From Phylloscopus collybita (Eukaryota; Chordata; Aves; Passeriformes; Phylloscopidae), in contig JAJNNQ010000023.1 in the NCBI GenBank assembly GCA_027886175.1, positions 9,627,001-9,691,000 of the forward strand: 64,000 nt of DNA. Reading direction: 5' to 3'. Below the pieces are notes generated by a model that made no database searches, was not told the DNA's origin, and saw nothing but the letters and a program-made list of their open reading frames with translations. Every line of letters starts with the position of its first letter. Within the stretch, counting starts at the first letter, position 1. Below, piece after piece: positions 11,091 to 24,362 of the stretch. The position numbers and the translations under genes were made by a program.

Positions 11091-14000
11091 CAACACTCTT
11101 CTCTGATGCCACACTCCTGGCAAAGATGACAGAGTAGCTCATAAAGCAGGTCCAGAACTGCTGGACTGAACATGCTCCTGGCACAGGGGCTCAGCCCTGT
11201 GCAAGGTGAAGGGCTCCAAAGGCAGGTGGTCATTTCCTGCAGTGGTTCCCCTCCAGACCTCTGATTTCAGTCCCTGGCTGCACCTGAATGGAACTGCACT
11301 GAACTGAACACCCCATTGCTGCTCAGACCTTCTGCTCATCCCTTGCCTGCTCTCAGCAAACTCTTGCATGCATTTGGGGCTGGTTGTTCATCCCCGCTGG
11401 TTTTGGAGTGTTTCCCTTCAGGGTTTGTCCTCCTGCATGTTCCAGCTGGTTTTGGAATCCAGTTCCATCACATTCAACTCCTCAGTCTTCAGTGCAGTAG
11501 ATTGCACTCCTTTGTTCCCTTAATTTCTCAATATCTTTGTGAGAGGAATACTTTGGTGTGTGACTACAGACAGTGCTGGAGACTCAGCCCTAATGAGGTA
11601 CCCTTAAAAACTCTTAACCAGAGTCTTCAGAGGCTCTGGATGACTCAGAGCTCAGAGCTTTAGAGACAGTGAAAGAACTTCACTTGCCTTTCTTGTGTGT
11701 GTGAGACACTGTAACCCTTCTCAGGATGAGCTAGCATTTTCATTTTGTAGACAACTGAGACATAAACAGAACTTACTGCACTCTATGAGGAATTAATGAA
11801 GTGCCTGAGGTGAAGTACAAAACCTCCTAACCCCACTGAGATCACTGCAGCAGTCAGACCTTGCTCACCTGAAATGAGATGTCTGTGCCAAGTTATTTGC
11901 TTTGAATTCTGTCTGGTTCTTGAAGAAAGCAGAGCTCACCCAGACCATGGATTGACCTGTCCCAGACATGTAGCCAGGACAGGCAGCAGAAGCTTAGCTC
12001 AAACTGGCTATACAGAGCCAATTCTAGAAAAGAGGAGACAAACAAAACATCATAAAAATGTACTGGTCACCCAAACCCCTTAAAAATCACTGCCAGGTAG
12101 GGTATCTGTACTCAAAGGGGGATTTGAAGCTCAGCAGGAAGTCACCCACCCACACTCACTGACTTTCTCCACTGCCATGAGAATCACTCCAAGATCCTGC
12201 CTGTGACATGTCCTTGCTTCTCCTGTTTTCTGAGCTACAGAATGGCAGCAGCACAGCCCTCACCTCCCAAAACAGGATGAGAGACCTACCCCAGCACTAA
12301 GGCCATGCAGCTGTCTCTAGAAGATGGAAGATGGATGGAAGCTCTTCCATTGTCAAACTGATGCATGTTGCAACTCTGTAGAAGAGATGAAATGGCAGAG
12401 CAAAGCAAATTTCTCTCTTCTCCATTAATATGCTTGTAAATACTCTGGAGGGGGAGAAAAATTGTGCCCCAATCCCAGAACATGTCTGCCTCAAGTTCAC
12501 AGTGCTCTGCTGAGCACCTACTGACCTTGGCAGTGTCACAGGACTGGTGTTTGTCTAAAAAAAGTAACCTTGTGAACAGGCTCTTTGCTTTGGGAAACAC
12601 AAAGCAGTCTTGTCTTCCAAGTGTCCAAGCCTTCTTTTCACGTCTGTTTAGTCCTTCAGTAGCATTTATTTTTGGCCTTGAGAGAAAAACACAACTCCAC
12701 ATTAAAGGGATGGTGTCCAGTTAAACCCACAGGCTGCACCACCCTTTGCTCCCCCCCTGCAGGGGAAGGCAGTGGAGGAGACCAACAAAAATCAAGAGAA
12801 AAGTCTATCTATTGCCTGTTGGGCACAAAACTGCTTTTGCTTTCTAGTGAAAAGGAGCAAAGCATCCTCAGCAGCGCAGAGCAACTGGCCAGAGCCTGGG
12901 TGCCTGAGGCTTTTGAGTAATAACAAGTCTAAGGGCTACATTTCCATTTGTCTTCATTTCCAAAAGCCTTTCCAGCTGAGACAGCTCAGAGCAGGGAGAC
13001 ACCAACGTTCCACATTGCTGCCTTGGGTTTGTGCTGGGTCTAACTGGCAATGCCAGACTTCAGCACATCACCTGTAAATGATACCAAATCAGGAGCACAC
13101 CCTTTCATGCTGTCCCTCAGTGCCCTTTCAGCCCCTCAGGACAAGGCTGCTCATGGTGTGTGAGGGAGCTGAAGAGGGGCTGCAGGTCACCACTGCCTCC
13201 TGAGCCAGCTGCACACACGTCCACCCTGTTCCAGGTAAGTGCTATGCCAGTGTTCAGGCCTCCAGTGGATTATGCTCACCTGTTTAACTCCATACAGGAG
13301 AGACCCAGTGCCAGCTTTGTCACCTCCAGCAGTCTCATGACTGTGTGTGGCCTGAGGCAGCTGCTGAAGGACCATCTAAGGGCTCACAAAGCTGCAGCCT
13401 GAGGCACAAAGTTCAAGGCAGAGGTTCTGTATGGACAGTGTGTGTGGTCAGGACCTGCATTCCTTTGGGGAGAGGCAGAGAGGAGAGCAGGACTGCCTCA
13501 GGAGTTCTCCTGACAGGATCTGTAAGAGGAAATAAGCTCATTTTGGCCACAAACTATGTTTTGGGCCACCCATCAGCATTCAGCATCCCAGGTCAGGGAG
13601 CTGTGCTCCCTGCCTATAGCACAGTGACTGAGCTGGGCCCCTACAGCAGTCACTAAGGCACCCTGCTCTCAAGCTCTGCAGGACAGCAACCACAGCCCTG
13701 CTCCCTGAAATCAATGGGACTCTGGCCACAGTCCTGATTCATCTCCATCCTACATCAATACCTTATCTTTTAGGTCCATTGGCTTCGGTGATTGGAGCTG
13801 TCAGGCCCTGGATGTCCATGAAGGCAAGGCTGGGCCCAAAGCAATGGAGGCAGCAACTCCTGGAGGACAGAAGCTGCAGTCTGTGTCTGCCTCACGCTTA
13901 GCGAGTTAGGGGAATATTAACAACGCATCACTGGGAGCAAGTGCTCCTGGATGCCTGGCTGACTTTGGCAAGGGGCACTTTGAGAAGGATAAAACTGCAT

Positions 14001-14189
14001 TTTCATTCCTGAGAATCCTCCTCCAGTAATAAGATGTGCCCCTTGGGACGCTGGTAACATATTGGTATTGTCTGCAGAGTAGCTGGGGGCTCGGGGCTGA
14101 CATTGCTGAACCATACACACCAACCACCACTGAATGTCACCAGTCCAGAGCCAGGATTTACAGACAGTCACAGGTAGGCTGTCCTCCAA
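11091..14189. other. No gene seen
   Basis: A perfect consensus splice-donor word CAGGTAAGT lies at 13232-13240, but such a 9-mer is expected by chance at about this frequency in 64 kb and no matching exon is recognised. Frames here (for example 12286-12702 minus) show no domain. Confidence 0.5.
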
Positions 14190-14800
14190 TTAGTCTGGGA
14201 ATCTAAAAAAAAAGAAAACAAACCCAACCCAAACCCCTCCATAATTTTGTTATTCTTTCCTTTGCATATAAAACATCATTAAAATAATTAGAAAAACAGA
14301 TGCATTGTATCAGTAACTGACAAATTAAGAATTCAGTCATGGTTGTTCAGAAACCCACTGCCTCCTTGCAGCACCAGTAATTATTATTTATAGCCTGCTC
14401 TGCAAGGAAAGCAATCCAGAAAAACGGAATGACTATAATGTAATGCACTCATCCCCAGGGAGAAGTCTGGTGCAAGTTGCAGCCGACATCTCACACCATT
14501 TTCTTGTCTTGAATTTTAACCTTTATTGTAAGTACTGTTTGTGTATTTTGCAGAGAATGTCTCAGTTCCTCTATAACAAGTACCCATTTTATTCCTGCTG
14601 AATTTCATTGAACTTACTCCTGATTTATAAGAGGCAGATCCATATTACTTTTTTACAGAGCAATCTCTTAGCTGCCTATTCACAAGGATGTGCAGCCTGG
14701 CAAAAGAATGAGCTGGGTGGCAGATGAGCTATTAGTCTCGATGGTATCACCATAGCATCTGGAGCAGTTACACGCAGCACTAACACAGGGTATGAGAAAT
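14190..14800. promoter_or_regulatory. AT-rich block, candidate conserved non-coding element
   Basis: The DNA is non-repetitive, with many TAAT/ATTA cores (for example AAAATAATTAG and AGTAATTATTATTTATAG) separated by mixed-composition DNA around 14400-14500 and 14690-14780. No open frame of note lies in it. The texture is that of long conserved enhancers near developmental genes, but conservation is not shown. Confidence 0.3.
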
Positions 14801-15229
14801 CCTCTGCTCTCAAAAAGAGCTAACAAAGAAAATACACAGAGGGTGGGAGGTATGGAAGAGCCATAGAAAATAGAAGGAGCTGTACAATGTCACATCACCA
14901 ACAACTGAGAGAGACAGGAGCAAAGTCCCCATCTCAGCCCCCTCCAGCTTCATGCTGCCTTTGCTCATTTCTGGTTCTGTATCTGGATATGATGCATCTT
15001 TAACTGCAAGTTCAATTCAGAAGAAAAAAAAAATCATATTTGCTAAGAGAACTGGCTTTCTGCTGGTTGTGCAAACAAGTTCTCTCCAATGATTAATACC
15101 TGTCTCCTGTGCTGAAGACATTGGTCTCTGCATGGATCAAATCTTAATGAAGGAAAGTTCTCTTCTCAGAAAAGAACATTTCCCTTTTTTTTTCCTGCAA
15201 GCATTCCTCCTGACAACTGCCCTTGTTTA
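14801..15229. other. Nothing recognised
   Basis: Short unique stretch between two AT-rich candidate elements, with A and T runs near 15023 and 15185. Confidence 0.5.
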
Positions 15230-16140
15230 GCCCTATGATAATTTTATGATGCACTCCCATCATAACTCACAGTACTTCTCAATATTGTGTGCCACAAGTG
15301 TTTACAGGGCCATTTTGTGGCAGATACCAGCCTTTAGACATTCCACATTTCCTGTTTCACTGGAGCCAATCACTCACTGTTCAGTACTGAGATGCAAGTC
15401 CTTAATTAATTTATACACAACAAAGCACTTCAGTCATTGCAATGAAAGCGTAATGGAGAGCAGACCATTAGCAAAAATTGGCTATCAAGCATGGAGAAAT
15501 TATTTCCTTTTCATGTTTCCATCAATATTAAGATTGATTAATCAGCTTGCAAAAAAACCCTCCCCCAATACGAAACTGCCTTTACACTTTTCCATCGATG
15601 CTGGATGGGATACCTTTGCCAGTTTTGTTTTCTCTCACAGCAAGGAAACCTCTCTGATGTGCTGAGAAGAACTGGGGACTTCACAGGGGATTTCACAACA
15701 AGCTCAACCCTACTCATATTCTCTTTATAGAATCAGAATATAATAGCCTGGTTTTAACAAAAAGAAGTCAAGATTAAATTCAATATATTCTGAAGGAGTG
15801 AAAATTCCTAGCAACAGCTGAAAGGGAAGTGGAATCTATAAATTCCTCTTTCATCTTTATCAAATTACTGTTCAGTGCAGTTACATTTATTAATAACAAC
15901 ATCCCTTAAAAACACATTGTGAAGACCCATTAGCAAGAAATGCTTCAAAATGTTCAACAGGCTGTAACAGATGATTTATCAAAAGCTAAAACAATTAAAT
16001 ACTATGAGCAGAGTGGGCATTTTCATGGGCCGTGGAGCTTGGCAGGGGGACATTATGGTATGATCAGAAGTGGACAGTTTGCATAGCATGACTTTTTAAT
16101 TCTATCATCTCCATTAGCAAGGGGATAGGCAAGCTAAGAG
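15230..16140. promoter_or_regulatory. AT-rich block with homeodomain palindrome, candidate conserved element
   Basis: Contains TTAATTAATTTAT at about 15401 and the perfect 10-bp palindrome TGATTAATCA at 15535-15544. Further on are several ATTAGCAA words (15468, 15930, 16115). The 139-codon plus frame at 15246-15665 has no domain and is treated as chance. Regulatory role is inferred from motif density. Confidence 0.3.
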
Positions 16141-19100
16141 TGTTTTCTGACTTTTCCTTCATCTCTCTTCCGTATGTACTCACCCCTAAAATTCCTGATG
16201 GGCATTTCAAAGTTGTCACCTGTGGCATTTGCTACACACTGAGGTACCAAACTGCTCTGAATTAGGTTCAGAGAGGAACCTGTGAGAGCAGATCACTGCT
16301 CCCTGGGGAAACATCCTCTGACTGTCCCAAGCCCTGACAAGGAGTCCTCTAAGAAGTTGTTTATTATCCCCATGAGGGTCTGACCAGGGGGGGCAATCGC
16401 TGCATTGTTTCCTCCTTCAGCAAACCCTGCACTGGCCCTGGAAATTCTCATTTTCCCCTCCCGTACTTCTTAACTTGTTCCTTTAAACACAGTTGAAATG
16501 TCCATCACTGCTGAGCAATCACCGTGAAAGAACTGAATATTGACTCTCAGTTCAGGTGGAGGATTCTGTCGTTATTTTCCCGCAAAAATAAATTGCCATT
16601 CCTGACTTTGGTGCACACCCTGCGACACAGAAGGTTTGCTCAGGTCCCAGGGGATGGTTCCAGAGGGACAGACTGTGAGTCCTTCTCTTGGCTGCCTCCA
16701 GCTTGGAGCAGAGAACAATAATGGCACAGAGAGCTCCGCTCATTCCCCAGCCGTGACTGCAGCTATCGCAGCCTCCCGCCGCACCACTGCAAGGAGGGGT
16801 TTGATGACATTTTCTTTGTTGCTGCAGAAGGCAAAGCCTGAGTCAGGGATTACAGGGAAAGGCGAGGGGGAAGGGGCAGGAGATGCAACCGCAGCCGTGG
16901 AGGGAGTGAAAGAGCAGCTCTGGGGTCCCATGGAATTTCTGGGCTGCACAGGGGGTTGCTGTGGGCTACATTAGGTTTTGGCTGACCTGCTGATAGATCA
17001 GGTTCCCCTTCCAGATTTGATCATTCCCTAAATCCATAAGGAGATGCCTGAGGCAGGTCAGACTGTTTCTGAGGCAGGTGCACACAGTGCAGCCCAGTTC
17101 CCTCCAGAGTGAAAAGCTCTTTGCACATCTCAGCTGTGGGTTTAGTTCAGCCGACAGACAGACCTACCTGAGTCACAGACCAGCCACCCTTGTGCTCTTC
17201 TGTTCCCCCTGGGGCCTTCCACTTAGGAGCACAAAGCAGTGGCAGAACAAATCTGTGGCAGAATGTATCTTCTGTAATCACACATGAGCCAACTTGTTAG
17301 ATCATTTTCTGTCCCAGCTCAAAGTGCAGCTCCATGATTGCTTGTGACTGAGCAGAACTAAACCCCACATAATTACACAGGCCAAGGCACAGGCATCAGC
17401 AGCTACAGATGCTGGTGCTGAGCTGGGAAAGTGCAGCACATGGTGGGGAAAGGAAAACTGGAAATGAAGTGTACATTCCACCTCATACCCGCTGTAGAGC
17501 TTTTGGCCTTCAACTTGTGCAGAGCAAAAGGCTGGAATTTCTCAGGTGTAATGACAGATTGTGTGGCACAAAACATCAAAAACTGTGTCAGTGCTTGAGC
17601 TGGTGGGTTCAGCTCGCCCAGCCAGATGAAAGCAGTCTGGACTAACACTGGTGAGACAATACTTGGCATCTCACAGGCACATCATTCTTGGCTGTAACAT
17701 CCCCCTCCTGGTTCATGTTCTGTTTTCTCTGTTGTTGACCTCCAGTAATGGAAGAAAGGGGTTGGACAAGGAGAGGAAAAAGAAAAGGCAGCGGATGGTG
17801 CTGGGAGCAGAAGAGAGGCCTGAAGGAATGGGAAAGAGAAGGAACAGCTGTGGGGCTGGGAGGCAAACGGAGACAGGGAATGAAACAGATATAATTCCCC
17901 TTTGGGAGGGTGGGCTGAGCCAATGTGAACAAAACAGGGCTAAAGTGAAAAGGAGGAAACCAGAGAAGAGAAGAAAGATGGAACAAGGGAGATCACAGAG
18001 AACAACAGGAAGCAGCACTAAGAGGACAGAGATGAAGGCTGGGACATGTTGGGGGAAAACAAACAATGAAAAAAATCAGGAATATTATGCAAAATACAGA
18101 ATTAGAAAAAAAGTCCTATGAAAATGCCAGCAACCCAGCTGCTGAAACTCCTGTACACTTATGTCAGCATCACACCACAGATCAGCATCAGGGGAGGAGG
18201 TTTGGGGTTGATTTTTAATTGCATGGAAAGGCTTTCAGCGATGCAGAACATGAACTTCAGGTCCCACTGAAGTCACAGTGGTTTAGAGGTGCTTACAGCC
18301 ACAGGAACACAAGCCCCAGCTTGATGAAGCCTATGAGACCAGAAGCTACATTACTACCTTGAGAACAACCAGCCTTTACCTTGTCCAGCTCCCACCTCGA
18401 GACCCAGGGTGATAAGGACCAGCAGGGACAGGGAGGGAGCCCAGGGCAGGGACACTGCCCTGTGCACAGCAGCCATTTGTTTCTTTGTCCCTGATCAGCA
18501 GTGAGGTCCCTCATTTACATGTCTAAGCTTGAGTAGGGGTAAGAAGCATCCTCTTTGCTGCTTGAAGTGAAATGTTTGGCTTATTGGCACAGCTTGTTTA
18601 ATTTGGCTCCTAGTGCTCGGTCAGTGTTATTAGAGAAAGCAACAAAAACACACTGCAGACAAGGAACTACATTACAACAACAGGGAATTGCAATGCAAAC
18701 CCAAGAAAGCAGGAGGGCTGAGTGTAGAGACAGCCACACTTCAATCATCCTCTTCTCCCTAAATATGGAGAGTGTTATGGTGGAGGGCCCAGTGGTCACC
18801 ATTCATCTGGGAAGTGTCAGATCTGTATCCAAGTTTGGCTCCTTTCCCCAGTGCCAGGGCGACTGCTGAGGTCACAGGTGGGGGTAGATATTTTACTCTG
18901 ATACAAGATGAGAATTCAAAGCACTGAGATCTCAAAACTGTAGCTTCTGCCAGAGTTTTGCTTCAGTGCAGTCTCCCCAGAGGCAAGCAGTGTCCATCCT
19001 CAGCCACATCTCCCTCCAACCTACACAAACCATCATTAGAGTGCAGCTAAAGTGTTCTTCCTCTCCACACATCGCTGCTGAGCTGCTTCCAGGCTGAGTT

Positions 19101-19434
19101 CTTACACTTGCTATGTTTTCCATTGTTTCCTTGTGACCACATAATAAGGGGCAGATCCCCCCAGCACACAGAGGGACTGAGACACATCAGAGTGACACAC
19201 ACACATCTCCTGCCCTGGCTGGTGCTCACTGCCTGAGCCTAGCTTTTGCAGCTCAGTCAGATTTCTTGATTTCTATTCTGGCCTTTTTATTAACTGATCT
19301 GAGCCACAACTGTGTCCCCACATTTCTTCTGCAACATGAAAACCACAACTGCATGTTACATCTGGGACAACAGTGAGGTGATTGCTGTAAAGCCTGGGAC
19401 TCCTAAGGAAACAAAGCTTTACAAGAATTCACTC
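16141..19434. other. No gene seen
   Basis: Contains an E2F-like word TTTCCCGC at 16576 and a modest CpG/GC-richer patch at 16740-16930 with an AP-1-like TGAGTCAGG, which may be regulatory. Purine-rich 17750-18060 explains opposing 156- and 117-codon frames. No gene recognised. Confidence 0.45.
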
Positions 19435-19449
19435 TGTGTGTGTGTGTGT
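19435..19449 (+). repeat. (TG)n microsatellite
   Basis: Seven and a half TG units, followed by an imperfect ATGGGTGTG extension. Confidence 0.85.
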
Positions 19450-22400
19450 ATGGGTGTGAGCAGTTCTTGAACAGAATCAGACTATTTCAACACAACAGAG
19501 GAGAGGATCTCTAAAAGCTCTAAAGCTCCCAGAGGTTACTGGAGATGACAGCTGGAGGATACAGATACCAAAGGTATTCCTCAAGGAAAAGGCAGCAGTG
19601 AGTGGAGACACCACACAGGTGAAAGCTGCTCATTGCACCTGCTGATCAGGAAATTACTCCTTGATAATCTCAGTGTGCCTCTGCACACCTTCTCTTGCCA
19701 CTCCTATGGGAGCTGGACCCAGCTTTCCTCACTCACCAGCATTTCATCCTGAGGCCCAAATTTCAGGGAAGGGGGTCCCTGAGTGCTACTCAAAATGGGT
19801 AACGGAGGCAGCAGTGAGAGGATCCAGGTGCCCCTGGCACATCCATTGTTCCTGCCCAGGGGCAGCTTTGGGAACGTGGTGTAAATGACAGGAACTGCAT
19901 CACTGGCTTGAGCAATGTCAGCACGTCCCTTCCAGGGCATTCACTCTCCTACCCCATGAAACACAAGTTACTATTTAACAGCAGACCTCACAGGGAGGAA
20001 TGTTTTCCTGTATTCATGGCCTCTAACAAGCATAGCAATTGTTTACTGTACTCTGAGCAACCCAACAGTAGCTATAATGTAATAATTATAGAGAAAGCTT
20101 CCTAAAAATATATTTCCAATGCATCAGCATAACTCCAGCTGGCACTAAAAGCATGAGTTAGCCCAGCTTGAGAATCAGATCATGCACTACATTTTGTGCA
20201 GCTGTGCAAGGGCTCCGGTGTGGAGCTCTGGAGCCAATGCCTTGCAGTGATGGAGGAAAGGACAAGAAGCAGCCAGGAGAGCCACAGGTTCTTTTCTCTG
20301 CGGTCAATGACAACAGAAAACACCAGGACCATTTTGAAACTGGATAAACTGAGGGTTTGGAAATCATAGCAATGGCATTTTCTAATCTGGGTGCTGACTT
20401 GTTGGTCTCTGGTTTGAGAGGTTCAGTCTGAGTCCAGGCTTCATGGAGATGATTCATTATTATTATTTTATTTAATCCCCACACACTAGAAAAGCATCTA
20501 GAGGACCCTGCAATCTCCTTGGAGGATCTTTCCTTATGCTCAGTATTAGTGAACTCTAGCTCATGCTACTGTGCCTCAACTTCCTCACCTGCAAATAAGA
20601 CCAAGGAAAACCCCTTCAACCTAGGGGTGTGTTCAGGTTTGGAAAACAACCCTAGCACCTTGAAAGAAGGCTTCCCTAGAAGTTCAGTCTGCAATTTATT
20701 GCTTCAATTAAAAAATGGTGTGGTTTACAATCCACAATCTGTTTGCACTTCTTACAGCCATCTCTCTAAAAAGAGCTGGGCTCTGGACTTGGCACAGCCC
20801 GTCAAACAAGCAGGCTCACCAACCTTCCAGGACACACAGCACTTCTGTGTAACTTTGCAGGCTGTGTTTGACCTGTCTGAACTTGAACAGTCACCACTGA
20901 TTGATTGGCTTCTAAAAATACCCACCCGCCATGGTCGAAGTCTGGAGAGCTCTTGTTGATTTAGATGGAGACTTTCCTGCTGGTCAGAGGCTAAGACAGA
21001 CATCTGACACCCAGGCTCTGCTCCTGCCTCCTGCCCTGGGAGGGACCAGCAGAGAGACCCAGGCCTGCTCCACACACTGACAGCTCTCAGTTGTGGGGCA
21101 GGATGAAAGCAGCCCTACTCTTCCTGCTCCCCCATTTCCAGGCTCCCCCTGCAGCTAATGGTACTCAGTGGGATGATCTGCAGCCACCAGGCACTGGAAG
21201 TGTCACCACAGTGATGGGAGAGCTTCCAGAGGCAGCCACTGCCAGCAGAAGGCATGGCAGCACTGCCTGGAGAGAGCTGCAGACACGGTCACTGCCACCA
21301 CAGCCACCAGGAGAAAAGCCAGGCTGCCACCTCCAGTGGAGGCAGTGGGTGCCCTGTTGATCTGTAACCTCTCACTGCTGGCACTTTTGTCACAGCCCCC
21401 AGGTCCATCATCAAGCCAGCTCCAAGAGAGAACTCCTTTTATCAGAGGATAAAAGCTACTTTGGGCTCTCTGGAAGACCCCAGCTAGACAGCTGCCTATG
21501 GGATACAGGCTGGTAGGAGAAGTTAATGGTTTTCTGGGAGCATGTGGGACTGGAGATGGTCACTGCAGCCAGACCCCACTTCCATAGCTCCACATTCAGT
21601 CTTGTTTGTGTACAGGTTACAAAATGGAACCTGGCTCTGCTGCCCCAATCCAAGGTCTTGCAGAACCTATTGCTGCAAGACCCAGAGCCCTCCTTGTGTC
21701 CATCTCAAGTGTATTGCGTAACAGTTTATAATCATTCTGTCAGCCAAAGGTTTCCTTTCTTTTATATAATATCCTTCCTCTGCAGCAGCTACAGAAAGCA
21801 GTGCCCTCACTCCAGTTCTCCTGCACTGAACAACTCACACTCCTTTGGCTTTTCCTTGCAAGCACCACTCATTGTCCCAGTCACCTTCTAAATTCCACTT
21901 TGGATTTATCCTTCCCAAGGATGGATGATGAGAACTGACCATGGCTTTTCAGATGAAAGTTCAGCTGTTCCTTGTACAGTGGCAGGAGTGGTTCTTCATC
22001 TTTTCTGGAAACAGCTTGCCTGATAAACCCTATGATCTCATTTGGCTTTTGTGTTCAGTTTTAAAAGGAGTATAAAGCAGGCTCTCCAGTATTTCACTTC
22101 ATTTTTTTTTTTAGTGTTTGTTATCTGGAAAGAAGAGAGTAGTTAAACTGCCTTTTTAATTAAAATCCTTTAAATCTTTGGAAACAATAAAGAAAGAAAG
22201 ATAGCAAACAAAGTAAGACAGAAGAATTACCATGTGTATGACCAGAGGTATTTTTTCCCGTAACACATTTATATATAAATCTCTTTTTCAAAAACTTGCA
22301 ACATTTCTCAGTTGCTCAGTCTGTCTCCCGGGTAACTTGACACCTCACAAGAGGAGCCTTGTGCCTCCACTCTTTAATGGGACATGAGTCTTAGGAACTC

Positions 22401-23389
22401 TGTTGAATTTGTCCTCTAAATGAAGAGTATTCCTAGTTTCTGGAAGGTGAGAAGAGCTTGTGGTACTGCATCCTTCTCCCTTTGCTTCTCTCCATCTTCG
22501 CAGAGCTAATGAAAAGGCTCTGAGCAGCAATAACTTCATTAAACTGTGGTCCCTTTGGGCACACAGACTCTTTCTGTAGGTCTGGGGAAAGCTCCTAAGA
22601 ATTTACTTGAGCAAGGAGAGAGTAAATAGGCTTAGATTGCTGGAAAAGGATTCAAATCTGCAGTGTCAAATGTTTAGAGCTCCATCCATTAAAAATAAAG
22701 GTGAAAAAGCCATGGCTTAGCTGAAGTAACCTGACAAAGGTGCTCTGCTGTCAGCACAGCACCTACAGGATGAGATCTCACCACTGGCACTGGATGTGGC
22801 AGAGAGGGGTCTGTCAGAAGCTCAGTCACTCAATCAAATCCCTGGTGCAATAGTTCTGACCATAATTAAGACATCTGAGCACAGAGCTGCATCCTGCTGC
22901 ATCCTGTCTCAGTGTGCTGGAACCATCAGTCCCAAGAGATTGGGGCAGCTGGAAGCCCCAGTAGGGCCAAGTTTCTCATCTGCTACTGCTCCAGCTGGCC
23001 ACAAGTAGCAAAGTGGACTGAAAACACTGTAGGTTAGACACACAGGGCAGTCTAAAACCCCATGATAGACTGCAACGTGTTTGCCATTTTCTCTGGAACT
23101 GGGGAATCAGGAAGGTGCTGGTGTGCAGGTTGCCTTGTGGGACAGTCTGTACTGCAGCAGCACCTCAGAGCTCTCTCCAGTATTGGATCTTTGTCTCCAA
23201 AACCAGACCTTTGTGGTAGCTGGAGCTGCTTTTAATGTACATTCAGTTTTTTTAAAGTACAGATTTCAGAAATGTAAGACTGGGTACTGATGCTACTTCA
23301 CTGTCTACCAAATGACTCTCAAACACTGCTTGCTGCTTGCCCTTTAAGTAATAGCTACTTTAGGCAAGTTTCTTTACAACTTGTCTGAT
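19450..23389. other. No gene seen
   Basis: Unique intermediate-GC DNA. The 146-codon frame at 20519-20959 and the 121-codon frame at 21526-21891 have no known motif. A small ATTTATATATAAAT palindrome lies near 22268. Confidence 0.5.
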
Positions 23390-23650
23390 TTCTTTTTTAT
23401 TAATTGCTGTTTTATGCTTTTTTCCCTTTTTTTTTTAATTTTAAATAAGGAGACAATGCTTTCTGTGTCTCCTTCCTCAGACACCACTGCTTTCCCAGGG
23501 ACCTCTCAAACACCAAGGCCAGAAACCAAGTTCAGTTATTGTAGGGTGAAGTTAATCTAAAATTGGCGACTTGTCAATTTTAGCAGTTTTAATTTCCCAA
23601 CTGTCTGCTTGCATTACACACACATAAAACTTTTAAATAATATGTCTTCT
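23390..23650. other. AT-rich block with T-rich tract
   Basis: Poly-T stretches and AT-rich words, including the small hairpin at 23557-23583. Nothing coding. Confidence 0.2.
23557..23583. repeat. Small hairpin in AT-rich DNA
   Basis: CTAAAATTG pairs with CAATTTTAG. Inner G.U and C-G pairs leave a three-base loop. It lies within AT-rich sequence, where short stems are expected by chance. Confidence 0.45.
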
Positions 23651-24306
23651 CTCCCTCCCCACACATCACTGTGTTTCCCTGCCCTGCATGGAGTATGTGA
23701 CCTTTAGCTGCTCTCCCTTGCTTATCAAGTCAAGAAATCCATTCAGCTCCTCAGCAGCTGCAACCACTGACTCTCCATCCACATCCCTCTAAAGGTCCCA
23801 CCAGGTCCTTGATCACCTTGGAGAGATTTATACTTGTGTGCCCCTTTACATCCTTCCTCCTCAGGCTTTGGTTTTTACCATTGTGGCTTCCTTATCGCTC
23901 TGTAGCACTTCCTACGTGTTTGCCTTTCTAGCTCCTCGTTCTCCCTCTTTGAAATCACCCCCAAGTTGTGTTTCCTTAATGGCAGTGGGAAAATCCACCC
24001 CCCAGAGAGGTCTTTGCAAGGGGCTGTGCAAACCTGACCTCCCCAGGAACACAAATGGCATTTTGCTCCTCACGCTGGCCCTAAGCACAGGAAGAACTTT
24101 CAACCTATATCAGACTTCCTTGGGCAGTTCTCAGACCCTTGCCTGCTTTTACATTTCCTGTGCATTCTCTGAAGAAAAGCTCTGTGGACTCCACAATGCA
24201 GGAGGAAATCTGACCTTTTTCACCTGCTTTCTCAGTGCCCCCTCTCAAAGAGCCACTCCAGCCCAGCACCAATTTCTCTAGCACACACAGTTCCACAGCT
24301 GCAAAA

Positions 24307-24314
<8 letters not shown>
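23651..24314. other. No gene seen
   Basis: A 147-codon plus frame (23838-24281) is Ser/Leu/Cys/Pro-rich without motif. It ends before the T23 tract. Confidence 0.5.
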
Positions 24315-24337
<23 letters not shown>

Positions 24338-24362
24338 CACCCTCCTGGGTTTGTGATTTATT
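24315..24362 (-). other. Poly(A) tract with AATAAA: possible retrocopy 3' end
   Basis: On the minus strand the hexamer AATAAA (plus positions 24357-24362) is followed after 19 nt by an uninterrupted run of 23 A (plus-strand T 24315-24337). That spacing is the normal distance from poly(A) signal to cleavage site, so this may be the 3' end of a reverse-transcribed mRNA whose body would lie at 24363 and rightwards. No recognisable coding sequence is seen there (a 61-codon minus frame at 24387-24572 has no known motif) and no target duplication was identified. A chance T tract beside AT-rich DNA is the alternative. Confidence 0.3.

Noticed and set aside
13232..13240. Perfect splice-donor consensus CAGGTAAGT
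   Set aside because: Such 9-mers occur about once per 64 kb by chance, and no acceptor or coding exon fits it.
15720..15790. Possible degraded CR1 3' end (TAGAATCAGAATATAATAG)
   Set aside because: Too short and diverged; AT-rich chance similarity is as likely.
16576..16583. E2F-like site TTTCCCGC
   Set aside because: A single 8-bp motif has little specificity and no promoter context was seen.
17651..18121. 156-codon Lys/Arg/Glu-rich frame and opposing 117-codon frame
   Set aside because: Purine-rich strand asymmetry gives charged translation on one strand and Leu/Pro/Phe-rich on the other; no motif.
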